IMG/VR virus record: IMGVR_UViG_3300037245_001320 | Coordinates: 1 to 64,000 of that record | Strand: one strand, 5' to 3' | Source: a virus | Length of the DNA: 64,000 nucleotides | Shown: positions 14,542 through 23,673 of the stretch, piece by piece | Numbering within the stretch: position 1 is the first letter of the stretch | Layout: every line of letters starts with the position of its first letter | Translations under genes and position numbers: made by a program | The notes under the pieces: generated by a model | The model's database searches: none | What the model was told of the DNA's origin: nothing | Seen by the model: only the letters and a program-made list of their open reading frames with translations

Positions 14542-14961
14542 ATGAAAACATTAGAAATTACAGAAGAAGGCAAGATCACCACAATAATGGGTAGAGCTAA
14601 ATCAGGAAAGTCAACTATATTAAAGGCTTTAATTAATAACAACACAGAGAAGACTTCTTTTAATGATGTATACTTCACAACAGAAGAAAACAAGAGAGAT
14701 GTAGTAGGTAAATTTACTAATCCAGATGTAATTATATTTGAAGCAAAAACCTTTGATGACATATTTACTTCTCTTCAATGTATTGTACTAGACAACATAG
14801 ATATAAGAACAATTTCTATAGATAGCATTGATACTTTAGTGGGGGATTATGAAAAGTTTACACAATGGCTAGAGAATTTTATTAACGATAAAGATCCAAA
14901 TATACGACCTAAAACAGTAACAAACGTGTACATAACTAAACAAATGAGGAGAATGGATTAA
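14542..14961 (+). CDS. P-loop ATPase of RecA/KaiC/DnaB-like type, 139 aa
   Basis: ATG follows AAGGAGAATAGAGT. A Walker A motif (MGRAKSGKST) lies at residues about 16-25. VYFTTEEN follows, as in RecA-fold ATPases with a conserved glutamate after strand 2, and then a hydrophobic strand with ISIDSIDTL that fits the Walker B site of the KaiC/DnaB group. At 139 residues it is only a minimal core. It may be a stand-alone ATPase with a partner, or a reduced helicase-like protein. The P-loop is clear; the family assignment is inference. Confidence 0.7.
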   Translation: MKTLEITEEGKITTIMGRAKSGKSTILKALINNNTEKTSFNDVYFTTEENKRDVVGKFTNPDVIIFEAKTFDDIFTSLQCIVLDNIDIRTISIDSIDTLVGDYEKFTQWLENFINDKDPNIRPKTVTNVYITKQMRRMD

Positions 14962-15321
14962 ATGAAAAAGAAATACGAAGTAAACCTATCATCAGAGTAT
15001 GCAGTAACATTTCCAGATGAGCAGAAAATAATCGACTATTACATTGATGGAGATTGGAAAGAAACATTCTATGAGTTTTATGGCATAGAGGATATGATAA
15101 GAAGTATTATTTACTCCTTTGTAAGAACAGGTACACAGATGTTAAAAGATGAGTTAGGTAACTATTACTTCTGTAAAGTAATAGAGGGCTATCCAGAGTT
15201 TGTAAGAGATGATGATAACAGAGATCTATACACAAGTTCACACGAAGAGTGTGGAACAATTATTATTGAAAGAGAATGTGAGTTAGATGTAGATTTTGTG
15301 ACAGAGCAAGATAATACCTAA
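14962..15321 (+). CDS. Acidic hypothetical protein, 119 aa
   Basis: ATG touches the stop of the ATPase gene, so co-translation is likely. Acidic throughout (DDDNRDLYTSSHEECGTIIIERECELDVDFVTEQD). It may partner the P-loop protein upstream, judged only by position. Not recognised. Confidence 0.6.
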   Translation: MKKKYEVNLSSEYAVTFPDEQKIIDYYIDGDWKETFYEFYGIEDMIRSIIYSFVRTGTQMLKDELGNYYFCKVIEGYPEFVRDDDNRDLYTSSHEECGTIIIERECELDVDFVTEQDNT

Positions 15322-15373
15322 CATATTAGTCATAATACCCTATAATCAAAGGTTATAGATAAGATATTGTTAA

Positions 15374-15399
15374 TAGCTCCTTAATTTGGGAGCTTTTTT
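15374..15399 (+). terminator. Rho-independent terminator
   Basis: AGCTCC / GGGAGCT hairpin followed by seven Ts. Confidence 0.8.
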
Positions 15400-15409
15400 A
15401 TTTAAGGAC

Positions 15410-15438
15410 TTGACACACTTATAGATTTCCTATAAGAT
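15410..15438 (+). promoter_or_regulatory. Sigma-70-like promoter
   Basis: TTGACA 15410-15415 and TAAGAT 15433-15438, 17 bases apart, upstream of 15466. Confidence 0.7.
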
Positions 15439-15465
15439 ATAAATAGATTGAGAGGAGAAATAATT

Positions 15466-15753
15466 ATGATAGACAGTGAATTAGCACACAGTTTAATAGA
15501 TGAGTATAGAAATAAAGAGATAAGACCCAGTGATAGGGTTGAGTTATTAGTAACTTATGAGCATAAATTAGAGAAAGAAATAGGAACATGTTTATGGGAA
15601 CATTATGCATCTCGAGATTACTGGATAGAAGGTTGTTCAGATTTTGAAACACACGATAAGATAAGACCTAGATTTAATAAGACAATAGATATTACTTCTT
15701 TTACTAATTGTCCTTATTGTGGAAAACCAATTGAATTTGTGGAGGAGAACTAA
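15466..15753 (+). CDS. Hypothetical protein with C-terminal CPYC motif, 95 aa
   Basis: ATG 15466 follows GAGAGGAGAAATAATT and is preferred over the upstream in-frame start at 15448. The C-terminal part ITSFTNCPYCGKPIEF resembles the single CxxC knuckles found at the end of many small phage proteins. Helical N-terminus. Not recognised. Confidence 0.6.
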   Translation: MIDSELAHSLIDEYRNKEIRPSDRVELLVTYEHKLEKEIGTCLWEHYASRDYWIEGCSDFETHDKIRPRFNKTIDITSFTNCPYCGKPIEFVEEN

Positions 15754-15757
15754 AATT

Positions 15758-16057
15758 ATGAGAGGAATTATCAAAATACTAGAAAACACTTTAGAAGGAA
15801 CATATCATCCAATATTCTATGCAGAGAGCCCATTACCAGGAGAGAGAACGTCTTTAATAAGATATAAGTCAAAGATGCAGCATACATCAGGATTAGCGTC
15901 CTTGGAAATAGCTGTAGATAATATAAACAATAATCTTTTAAGTAGATTAGAGGAACAGGGATATTATGTGAAAAAAGCAGACAGCTATGAAGTAGTAGTT
16001 TGGGATGGAGTAGAATTTCCAACAGATATTACTATGGAATATGAGGAGAATACATAA
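15758..16057 (+). CDS. Hypothetical protein, 99 aa
   Basis: ATG 15758 follows GTGGAGGAGAACTAAAATT; the frame is open from 15719, but that start is inside the previous gene. Mixed alpha/beta. It shares its last base with the first base of the next ATG. Not recognised. Confidence 0.6.
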   Translation: MRGIIKILENTLEGTYHPIFYAESPLPGERTSLIRYKSKMQHTSGLASLEIAVDNINNNLLSRLEEQGYYVKKADSYEVVVWDGVEFPTDITMEYEENT

Positions 16058-16653
16058 TGATGAAAGATGGAAATGAAAACGAAAGATATGCAATACACTT
16101 AGACACAATGGATTCACAAATTCTATTACTCTCAAAAGGGCACTTCAAAGAGATAAAAGAAAAATTAGGTATAGATAATATAGAAGTATTAAAAGCTCTA
16201 TGGTTAGAAAATTATGGTGTGAGTAAGGTGTATGATGTTAATTTAGGATATATAGCTAGACATATGGTAGAGCTCTTAGAATCCTTAGATTTATTGAAAG
16301 CTAAGGATGTATGTACGCTGTTAAGTGAATCAGAAGGATATACAAGGGGTATCTGGAGAGGAATGAACCAAACAACTAAGTTAACATTCAATGAGGCTAT
16401 TTTAACTACTTCCTTAAATATGATTAGTACTCTACAAGTATATAAATCAGAATCCGATGAAGCAATACTAGAATTAGAAGATTATTACGATTCCTTCCTA
16501 GAGGTTTATAGAGTACAGGAAGAGGATTATGGAGTGCATATAGGACATTGTTGTAAAGACCACGGGTGTAAGTATAGTGAGAGAACATGCCCTGTAGTAT
16601 TAGAAATTGTTGTGCAGGAATATCCATGTGAAGATTGTGGAGAGGAGAATTAA
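16057..16653 (+). CDS. Phage protein with CCxxHGCKY / CPVV / CEDC Cys cluster, 198 aa
   Basis: The N-terminal two thirds are helical. The C-terminal 45 residues hold HCCKDHGCKYSERTCPVV and a final CEDCGEEN. I have met this Cys/His signature (CC-x2-HGCKY, CPVV, CE-x-C) at the end of many phage and mobile-element proteins of unknown function. It is probably a zinc-binding module. Overlaps the previous gene by 1 base. Confidence 0.65.
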   Translation: MMKDGNENERYAIHLDTMDSQILLLSKGHFKEIKEKLGIDNIEVLKALWLENYGVSKVYDVNLGYIARHMVELLESLDLLKAKDVCTLLSESEGYTRGIWRGMNQTTKLTFNEAILTTSLNMISTLQVYKSESDEAILELEDYYDSFLEVYRVQEEDYGVHIGHCCKDHGCKYSERTCPVVLEIVVQEYPCEDCGEEN

Positions 16654-16656
16654 ATT

Positions 16657-17370
16657 ATGACTAATATTGAAAAAATAACAGAGGATATCACAAAATTAGT
16701 AGAAAAATACGAAGATTTAACCCTAGAAAATATAGTATTAGATAGGGATAAAGTTAGTGTCAATATATTCACAACTACTAAAATAAAAAGTAAATTTAAA
16801 GCTAGTTATCCATTAAAACCAATAGTAATTACTACTGACCCTTATTTTTATTTTATGAAATGTAAAAGAAACAGTTCCATAAATTTTGAAGATATAGTAG
16901 TCAGATTTAATATAAGTAGAAGGTCTTTAGTATTACAAAACGGTCATCTTGATAAAAACCTAACATATAATGTATCAACGCTATTATATGGATTAGAGTT
17001 TTTAATGTATCATTTGGTTCAGGAACACAGTCTTAAAAATAACCGTGATGATAAACTGATATTAAGAGAAATTATGGAAGATATAATTCACACTGATGGT
17101 ATTGCGTTTATAGAGGAAATGGGAGAAGATCTGTCTGAAAGAGATTTCTTAGAAGTTACAGGAGATGAGGCTAAAGAATATGCTGTAAATAATTACAAAG
17201 GGTTTATTAATTACACTGAGACACACTCATGGACTAGTCGTAGTACAAAGGGTGGACTAAATGCTATTATTGTATCTCGTGAAAAATATGATTATCACTA
17301 TCCAATAAGAACAAAATTCTATGTATTTATTAAATATGGAAAGATAACACACATGGAGGAACTAAAATGA
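16657..17370 (+). CDS. Hypothetical protein, 237 aa
   Basis: ATG follows GGAGAGGAGAATTAAATT. Soluble protein with alternating strand and helix segments. The region EFLMYHLVQEHSLKNN is helical, and a C-terminal beta-rich part ends in FYVFIKYGKITHMEELK. No enzymatic motif recognised. Overlaps the next gene by 4 bases. Confidence 0.65.
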   Translation: MTNIEKITEDITKLVEKYEDLTLENIVLDRDKVSVNIFTTTKIKSKFKASYPLKPIVITTDPYFYFMKCKRNSSINFEDIVVRFNISRRSLVLQNGHLDKNLTYNVSTLLYGLEFLMYHLVQEHSLKNNRDDKLILREIMEDIIHTDGIAFIEEMGEDLSERDFLEVTGDEAKEYAVNNYKGFINYTETHSWTSRSTKGGLNAIIVSREKYDYHYPIRTKFYVFIKYGKITHMEELK

Positions 17371-17573
17371 AAACATTATACAGAGAAAATGAAAGCTTAA
17401 CAGATGAAGCTGTAGAATTAGGTATGGAAATATCTGATATATTAGAACCAACTATAACTAAATGGGTTGAGAGAGGATATACATATAGAGAAGTATGTGC
17501 TATAACTAAGGATTATTTAGATATTATTAGATCTGTGGGTATAATTAAAAACTACACAGAAGAGGAGAAATAA
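17367..17573 (+). CDS. Small helical protein, 68 aa
   Basis: ATG overlaps the previous stop. Acidic, helical, ending with KNYTEEEK. It ends 1 base before the receptor remnant. Not recognised. Confidence 0.55.
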   Translation: MKTLYRENESLTDEAVELGMEISDILEPTITKWVERGYTYREVCAITKDYLDIIRSVGIIKNYTEEEK

Positions 17574-17574
17574 T

Positions 17575-18581
17575 ATGAATATAAGAAAGAAAATAACTAT
17601 ACCAACGTTAGCATTACTATTTACAGGTAATTTAGTATTAATTTTAGTAGCTAATACTATTTTGAAATCAGCTATTATAGAAAAAGACGCTCAGACATCA
17701 ACATACATACTAGATGAGGTTATGATCCAACTAGAAGAGGTGTACACAGGTAAAATCACAAAATAATTATTTAGAGACAATATGTTCTCACACAATATAG
17801 ATTCTGCATACCCATATATCCTAACAGAAGATGATAATCTATATCTACATATTAATCCGACACTAGAAGGAAAAGGATCAGTTATAGATACAGAGACAAA
17901 CAAATCAATTCTACCATGAATAAAAATAATGTAGATCAAACATACACATATCATTTCACACACCCAACAAAGAAAGGATCTCATCCTAAGAAAGCATATA
18001 TAAGATATTATGAACCTTTAAAGTTATATGTTATATATGCTACATACACAGATTACCTAGACAATAATATACAGAAATCAACATTACTCTTAAGTGGAAT
18101 AGCTCTAGCATTACTTTTAATCATAGCTATACCGATGTATCTAATAGCTAATAATATAGCAAAATATATAGTCTCAGTTAGTACACAAGCTAAAGAACTA
18201 TCTGAAGGTGACGGAGATTTAACTAAGAGATTAGAGGCTCATTCTAAGGATGAATTAGGTATTTTAGGTAGTTACATGAATAAATTCCTTCAATTAGTGC
18301 AAAATATAATAAGTAATATAAACATCTCAGCAAATAAAGTTCATCAATTAACACAAGATGTACAAGATACTATAGGAGCTATGAGATCTAATTCTAATAA
18401 AGTTAAGAGCCTATTAGATCAAACTTCAGATAGATCAATAGAAGCTACAAATGCTATCAACGAGATCAATATAGGAACAAAGGAAATAGCTGTAAGTATT
18501 GGTAATATGATTAATGTAGTAAAAGAATTAGAAATAGTTGATGAAGACTTGACTATTGAAGTTAAAAAGTTTAAAGTATAG
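17575..18581 (+). pseudogene. Broken methyl-accepting chemotaxis protein (receptor remnant)
   Basis: ATG follows AAGAGGAGAAATAAT. Reading through two breaks gives an ordered chemoreceptor. A membrane helix (residues about 11-33) is followed by a sensor domain of single-Cache type across the breaks, a second helix (LLSGIALALLLIIAIPMYLIA), a HAMP-like segment, the usual ELSEGDGDLTKRL linker, and the start of the signalling coiled coil. An in-frame TAA at 17764-17766 and a TGA plus frameshift near 17917-17925 split it into 17575-17766, an unstarted middle piece and 17916-18581. The C-terminal part also lacks the conserved hairpin tip and jumps to a receptor-like end (IEVKKFKV). A working full-length receptor is therefore impossible without recoding. 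The 17916-18581 piece could still make a membrane/HAMP protein. cheD lies 587 bases downstream. Confidence 0.8.
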
Positions 18582-18601
18582 TTAAGAAGAGAGGAGATAA
18601 A

Positions 18602-18913
18602 ATGTACATAACAGAAAAACTTAAAGAATGGAACAAACTGAAAGTAGAGAAAAAGCTAATATCACAAGAGTTTAGAACACAAACAGGAAATGGGATAGAG
18701 TATAACATAACAGCAAGCAACTTTAATACCCCTCTATTAACTATAATAGAATACCCATATGATGAAAATATTAAAAGACATTATAAAGAAAATATGAAAA
18801 CAGACCAGATGAGATCATTGTCTAAATGGTTATCAGATGTAGCAGATATTATAGACAATGATATAGACTTAGATAATGGTGAACCAAAGAAGCTTAAAAA
18901 GGTGATAAAATGA
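18602..18913 (+). CDS. Hypothetical protein, paralogue of 13118-13396
   Basis: ATG follows AGAGAGGAGATAAA. It shares the beta-rich core and the following helix with the product of 13118 (see that entry). It carries an extra charged N-terminal helix and a Lys-rich tail. Overlaps the next gene by 4 bases. Function unknown. Confidence 0.6.
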   Translation: MYITEKLKEWNKLKVEKKLISQEFRTQTGNGIEYNITASNFNTPLLTIIEYPYDENIKRHYKENMKTDQMRSLSKWLSDVADIIDNDIDLDNGEPKKLKKVIK

Positions 18914-19155
18914 AATATATAATAATTAAAGCATCATGGAATACAGAGTATGAAGCCTTACTATTTCCAGAAGGTATTATTCATCATCCTGTTGCTATGT
19001 CTGTTGGGTGCATGGATGATTATGAGGTTATATCAGCAGGTTTTTGTGATAAGAACTATAATGCTTACGGAGAAAGCACATCTATGAAAAGAAAAAGTAG
19101 ACCTGAAGAAGATACCATTATTCTACAAAGGATATTTATAAAGGAATTCTATTAG
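18910..19155 (+). CDS. Small hypothetical protein, 81 aa
   Basis: ATG overlaps the previous stop. It starts with MKYIIIKASWNTEYEALLFPEGIIHH and has a glycine turn near SVGCMDDYEVISAGF. This layout resembles small phage proteins of unknown role. It ends 13 bases before cheD. Confidence 0.6.
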   Translation: MKYIIIKASWNTEYEALLFPEGIIHHPVAMSVGCMDDYEVISAGFCDKNYNAYGESTSMKRKSRPEEDTIILQRIFIKEFY

Positions 19156-19168
19156 GGCTAATATTAGT

Positions 19169-19621
19169 ATGAGACAAACAAAAACAATATTTCAAGGCGA
19201 CTTGTATATAACAGATAAACCAGAGATTATAAGGACTGTACTAGGTTCTTGTATCTCTGTTTGTTTATATGATATAAGAAGTACAATAGTCTGCATGAAT
19301 CATTATGCCCTCCCAAAAAGAAAGGTAGACAGTAATAAACAAGATTTAAACTATGGTAAAGAAGCTATAGATATACTTATCAGAAGGATGATGAGTAAAG
19401 GAGTACATTTATATAATATAAGAGCTAAAGTGTTTGGAGGTGCTTGTATCAATATGTCTGAAGTAAATAGTGTAGGTCAAGCTAATATTACAATAGCTTT
19501 TAAAATATTAAATGAATATAAGATTCCTATTGAGAGCAAAGATGTTGGAGGTATAAATGGTAGAACTTTATTATTTCATACTGAGAGTAGGAAGGTTTTT
19601 GTGAAGAGATTAAATAAATAA
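19169..19621 (+). CDS. cheD: CheD-family chemoreceptor glutamine deamidase
   Basis: The 150-residue product matches CheD over its whole length. It has TVLGSCISVCLYD with the catalytic cysteine at residue 28, the catalytic histidine at residue 45 in MNHYALP, VFGGAC near residues 91-96, and DVGGINGRTLLFHTESRKV at the end. CheD hydrolyses receptor glutamine side chains to glutamate and, in some bacteria, binds CheC. Catalytic residues and length look normal, so the enzyme is probably active. The start ATG 19169 has a weak ribosome site, so expression may depend on the upstream genes. Carried next to a receptor remnant, it could alter host chemotaxis during infection; that is inference. Confidence 0.9.
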   Translation: MRQTKTIFQGDLYITDKPEIIRTVLGSCISVCLYDIRSTIVCMNHYALPKRKVDSNKQDLNYGKEAIDILIRRMMSKGVHLYNIRAKVFGGACINMSEVNSVGQANITIAFKILNEYKIPIESKDVGGINGRTLLFHTESRKVFVKRLNK

Positions 19622-20023
19622 TGAGCATGGTGGTGGGAGAAGGTCCTCCCCAGGGTAAAGTAAAAAGGTACAGGAAATGGTTTGTAGTATTTTATTGTAA
19701 TATTACATACATCTTACAAAATCTTACATCCACCAGTCATTTACTAAACCTTCTGTGAAATACTTCGCAACAAATAGTATACATCATCTCAAAATCCCTC
19801 ACCAAATAAACCTATAAAATCACACCAAACACCTATACACCTTCACATAAATCCTATAGAAATCATCCTAGAATAAAGCTCTCAGAAGCATCGAAAAATC
19901 ATAGTTGAACCCATACACCTTTTTACAGAGAAAGTCCTGTGAATCACTCTGTAGGGCTATAGAAAAAGAGATTAGGAATATAGGTAGAAGTCTGGAAATA
20001 AATTTGATAGTCTTTTAGAAAAG

Positions 20024-20047
20024 CTTCCTCGGTGGAGGAACTTTTTT
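20024..20047 (+). terminator. Rho-independent terminator
   Basis: TTCCTC-GGTG-GAGGAA hairpin followed by C and a six-T run, about 400 bases after cheD. Confidence 0.7.
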
Positions 20048-20176
20048 CTGGGGGATTTTTAAGAAATTTCGAGGAGGAGGAAAAACAAAGCGAGAAAAAT
20101 TTTCATCCCCGCCAACTTTTATATTTTCAGATAGGATCTCATTTTTTGCTCTAGAATCAAATTTTCTTTAAAAATA

Positions 20177-20277
20177 AAGTTAGGTTGGACTAATTCGGAT
20201 AGGATAGACTAATAAACTTAGGCTTGCCTATCTGAATTAGGGTGGACTAACAAAGTTAGGCTTGCCTATCTGGATTT
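20177..20277. repeat. Palindromic repeat cluster (left copy)
   Basis: Two copies of TTAGGCTTGCCTATCTG (about 20218 and 20256) alternate with GGTTGGACTAA and GGGTGGACTAA. Each TAGGC-TT-GCCTA is itself a near-perfect palindrome. A related cluster in inverted order lies at 33184-33285 on the other side of the island. Confidence 0.7.
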
Positions 20278-20759
20278 ATATTTATACAATAATCATGAAT
20301 AAATATACTTATATAATAGTTATCATTATCTTTAATAGTAGTATTGATTATCATTATCAATAACTTTTATTAGTAATAGTTACTATTCATATTGTTTAAA
20401 ATGAGATATTGTTTGTAAGTTTCTTATTTATTTCTAATATAGTAACATCCTCCTTTTAATATACTTATATAATACCATTTAAGCATAACGAAAATAAACC
20501 GCTAAACTTATCATAGTTACACCTTTTTAAAAATCCGAAGTTAAAAAGAAAACTACCATAAATTCTTACTACCTTTTTAAAAATGGTTTTTAAAATCACT
20601 AACTAGATTTTTGTTTTTGCAACATTTAACTATTCAGCTATTTTTTTATAGCGAATTTAAAAAATTGAAAGTTGAATTTATTACCTTGAAAAATTTACAA
20701 AGTTGAATTCATTGTCTCGATTTTTTTGAAAAGATCTCTGTTATAACTTTGAAAATTTT

Positions 20760-20778
20760 GGTAGTAATCACTACTACC
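20760..20778 (+). terminator. Possible terminator hairpin
   Basis: GGTAGTA-ATCAC-TACTACC followed by TTTT. It lies in a gene-free region, so it could also be another structured element. Confidence 0.4.
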
Positions 20779-21035
20779 TTTTAACTAACTAAGATTTTTT
20801 AAATAGTTTCTTGATATAACTTTTAAAATTTTGGAATTTTATTGTGCTTTATTAGATACAACTAACAAAATTAGGCACAATGAAAGTAGCAGTTAGTCTT
20901 ATCTAACTCGTATATTTACTATAGAATTTCATCTAAAATGATAGTATAAACGGTCTGTAACAGGTTTCAATGAATATAGCATAGACTTTATAAACCCACC
21001 CACGCTATGAGCGATTTTAAACAAATTCTGTTTTC

Positions 21036-21072
<37 letters not shown>

Positions 21073-21262
21073 TCTAATTTGTTATTTTACTTGCATATAA
21101 AGGAAGAGGAAAATTCTTTTAATCTTTTTACTTATTTTAATTGACTCTTTTTAATATCTAAGCTATATTTATTAACAGATAGCAACTAACAAACTGTTAT
21201 TAGATACAGGTTATTTAATTATATGGTTTTAAGTGCTGAAAAGATTAAAAGGATTTTATAAT

Positions 21263-21733
21263 ATGGATAGTAAAAGATTAAAAGGCATTATTATTTTACT
21301 AGGTGATACAAGCCACCATGAAGAGCAAGGAAACTATTTTTTAAAAAAGACAAATACAACTTTTGTTGCTACTTATTCACATGTAACAAATACATTTATT
21401 AAGGGGTTAGTAAATACAGTTTATGAAATAACACTTAAAAACGAAAATGGTGTATATCAATTTGATTTTACACAATCGGTGCATAATTCAAAACTTGATA
21501 TTAAACCAACACCTTATGATGTTTTATCAGGTGTTACATGTTACGAAGTTGAAAAGGAATTAAAAGACTTTTGTAGTGAGTTCGGTTATGAACACAAATT
21601 CTATAATGAAGACTTAAATAGATATTGCTTAGTTAAAGAGTCACAAAGCATACACAATGCCTGTAAAAAAGAATATAGAAATATAAAAAGAATGTTTAAA
21701 AATACTCTTGATATATTATGTGAAATAAACTAA
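21263..21733 (+). CDS. Mobile-element protein of the YDVL / F-CSEFGY type, 156 aa
   Basis: ATG 21263 follows AAAAGGATTTTATAAT and is preferred over the upstream frame start at 21233. The pattern TPYDVLSGVTCYEVEKELKDFCSEFGYEHK, followed by a Lys/Arg helix ending near LDILCEIN, matches a small protein family I remember as widespread in phages and plasmids. In that family a YDVL motif precedes DFCSEFGYD. Function is unknown. It is the first gene of the island and supports a mobile origin for it. Confidence 0.65.
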   Translation: MDSKRLKGIIILLGDTSHHEEQGNYFLKKTNTTFVATYSHVTNTFIKGLVNTVYEITLKNENGVYQFDFTQSVHNSKLDIKPTPYDVLSGVTCYEVEKELKDFCSEFGYEHKFYNEDLNRYCLVKESQSIHNACKKEYRNIKRMFKNTLDILCEIN

Positions 21734-21769
21734 AGTAAATTAGTCCAGAGGGATAAAGGATACAAAAAC

Positions 21770-22306
21770 ATGGAAAAAAGCCAACTTAATGCAAAATTAG
21801 TAAGAAACATTTTAGAGACTTGTAATTTTGAGGTAACATTTGAAGTTATTAAAAATTACTTAGAAATAACAGGGGATTTAAACACCTTTACAGATGTATT
21901 AGAATTTCTAAATGAAACAACCGATATAACAGATGAAGAAATGGAAATAATAAACGGTGTTATTGATTATCAAGGGCTAACAACTGAAGATGAATATTTA
22001 AACGTATTAGAAGTTATTAACTTAACATGTATGGAAGATGATACAACCATTGAATTTGACGGTTTTGAACTACGAATTATTAAAGATTCTGAAATATGGG
22101 AAATATATAAGGGGTCAATAGAAAATGTGGTAACTGAGTGTTATGACTTAAACCTTGATAATATACCATCATTTGTTGAATTCTCTATTGACTGGGAACA
22201 AACCGCAAAAAATTGTTATGTGGACGGTTATGGGCATGAATTTAGCGGGTATGATCATTCCGAACATGAAACAGATAATTTTTGGTATTTTTGTACTAAT
22301 AAATAA
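21770..22306 (+). CDS. Acidic hypothetical protein, 178 aa
   Basis: ATG follows AAAGGATACAAAAAC. Very acidic, with few basic residues. The C-terminal segment FSIDWEQTAKNCYVDGYG, then HEFSGYDHSEHE, resembles the DWE-x-TA...DG end found in antirestriction-like and other mobile-element proteins. An acidic DNA-mimic role is possible but unproven. Second gene of the island. Confidence 0.6.
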   Translation: MEKSQLNAKLVRNILETCNFEVTFEVIKNYLEITGDLNTFTDVLEFLNETTDITDEEMEIINGVIDYQGLTTEDEYLNVLEVINLTCMEDDTTIEFDGFELRIIKDSEIWEIYKGSIENVVTECYDLNLDNIPSFVEFSIDWEQTAKNCYVDGYGHEFSGYDHSEHETDNFWYFCTNK

Positions 22307-22312
22307 ACATAC

Positions 22313-22370
22313 ACAATGGACTTAAAACAATAGTTAACACAATATACAACTTTTATATAAAGTCCATTGT
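22313..22370 (+). other. Inverted repeat, 11-base arms
   Basis: ACAATGGACTT (22313-22323) and AAGTCCATTGT (22360-22370) are perfect complements with a 36-base loop, just after the gene ending 22306. It could be a terminator-like or regulatory RNA hairpin. No T-run follows. Confidence 0.5.
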
Positions 22371-22403
22371 ATACGTAACTATAAACAAATAAAGGGGGAA
22401 TTA

Positions 22404-22700
22404 TTGTTTATATCAAAATTAGAGGCATGGCATAAAGTAAATAAAACAGATATAACAACAATTAAAAAAGAGATAATCTTTTATACTATGTTTGAATATG
22501 AATTAAAAACTTTCTTGAATACTGAAAAGAACACAAAATTATTAAAAACACTTGTTAAACAATTAGTATGTAATAATTTAACATTGGAAGATGTTAAACA
22601 AGAGTTAATTCACAATACAGATAAAAATAATTATTGTTATTTAATTAAAATAGGATATATTGATAGTAATTATATATTATATTTAAAAACAGTTGATTAA
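22404..22700 (+). CDS. Hypothetical protein, 98 aa
   Basis: The likely start is TTG 22404 after AAAGGGGGAATTA. Helical and basic, rich in Lys, Asn and Leu. No motif recognised. Confidence 0.55.
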   Translation: MFISKLEAWHKVNKTDITTIKKEIIFYTMFEYELKTFLNTEKNTKLLKTLVKQLVCNNLTLEDVKQELIHNTDKNNYCYLIKIGYIDSNYILYLKTVD

Positions 22701-22738
22701 TATTAAATTAACCTATAGAATGATATTAGATTAAAAAA

Positions 22739-22757
22739 CAAGTTTTAAACAACTTGT
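22739..22757 (+). promoter_or_regulatory. Small hairpin before the ribosome site of 22771
   Basis: ACAAGTT-TTAAAC-AACTTGT lies directly upstream of AAAGGA for the next gene and could tune its translation. Confidence 0.4.
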
Positions 22758-22770
22758 AAAGGATAACAAA

Positions 22771-23583
22771 GTGAATAGAAAAGAATTTGAAGAGTTGGAA
22801 GTGGTTTTAATAGATACATTAGAAGAAAAAGGTTTTAACGGTATCGATGTTAGTTTAGAAATTTCATTGTTTGAATATGGATTACTAGTAAAACCTTCAG
22901 AGGATAAAAAAGAATTTGATTGTATTATTGGAAGTAATTCCGATGATAACGGAAATTTTAAAGAATTTAGTTATGCTTCTATTACAAAACAATTCCTATT
23001 TGATTTTATTAACTGTAAAGAATGGGTAAACAAAAAAGACTTAAAAAGCTTTTACGAATCTAATGATACAAATAAAAAAGAGTGTTTACTTTTAATAAAT
23101 GAATTTTCCCCCATGATTATTAACGATATTATCAGTTACTGGGGTATAGTTGAATTTTTTGATATTGGAGCAACGGATCATATATTTTTAGAAAATTATC
23201 AGTATGATTGTTTAAATGATTATTATGATGAATTAACAGATTTAAATGATGAATTAAAAGAACTTGAAACAAATTTAGAAGAGTTACCAGAATTTGACAG
23301 GGATGACTATAAAACTGGATTTGATGAAATGTTGGACGATGGGGAAAGTATAACAGTTGCAGGGATTGAATTCGAGCCTTCAGATATTTTAAAAGAATGC
23401 GACCCAACGGCATATAGATGTTATTTTAATGATTATGTTTTTAGTTATGAGGATGAATATAATAATACTGTAGAAGAATTTGAAACTGAAATTGAGAATA
23501 AAAAAGAAGAAATAACAGATAAAAAACAAGAAATTCTAAGTCAATTAGAGGATATACCACAAATTGACTTAGAAGATGAATAA
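22771..23583 (+). CDS. Highly acidic protein, 270 aa
   Basis: GTG 22771 follows AAAGGATAACAAA. Strikingly acidic: the last 120 residues alternate Asp/Glu-rich helices (DYYDELTDLNDELKELETNLEELPEFD and NTVEEFETEIENKKEEITDKKQEIL) likely to form a coiled coil. Unknown function. Such charge could mimic DNA, but other explanations are equally good. Confidence 0.65.
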   Translation: MNRKEFEELEVVLIDTLEEKGFNGIDVSLEISLFEYGLLVKPSEDKKEFDCIIGSNSDDNGNFKEFSYASITKQFLFDFINCKEWVNKKDLKSFYESNDTNKKECLLLINEFSPMIINDIISYWGIVEFFDIGATDHIFLENYQYDCLNDYYDELTDLNDELKELETNLEELPEFDRDDYKTGFDEMLDDGESITVAGIEFEPSDILKECDPTAYRCYFNDYVFSYEDEYNNTVEEFETEIENKKEEITDKKQEILSQLEDIPQIDLEDE

Positions 23584-23596
23584 TAAAAAATAGTGT

Positions 23597-23625
23597 TTGA
23601 CATATACAATAATAAAGATTAAAAT
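23597..23625 (+). promoter_or_regulatory. Sigma-70-like promoter in the island
   Basis: TTGACA 23597-23602 with TAAAAT at 23620-23625, upstream of the operon starting at 23674. Confidence 0.55.
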
Positions 23626-23673
23626 TATTGTATATTAAAAATTAAAAGGCAATTGAGCTAAAAGGAAACAAAA

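Noticed and set aside
17575-18581. Alternative genetic code (stop reassignment) to explain the receptor gene
   Set aside because: Other genes use all three stop codons normally and the receptor also needs a frameshift.
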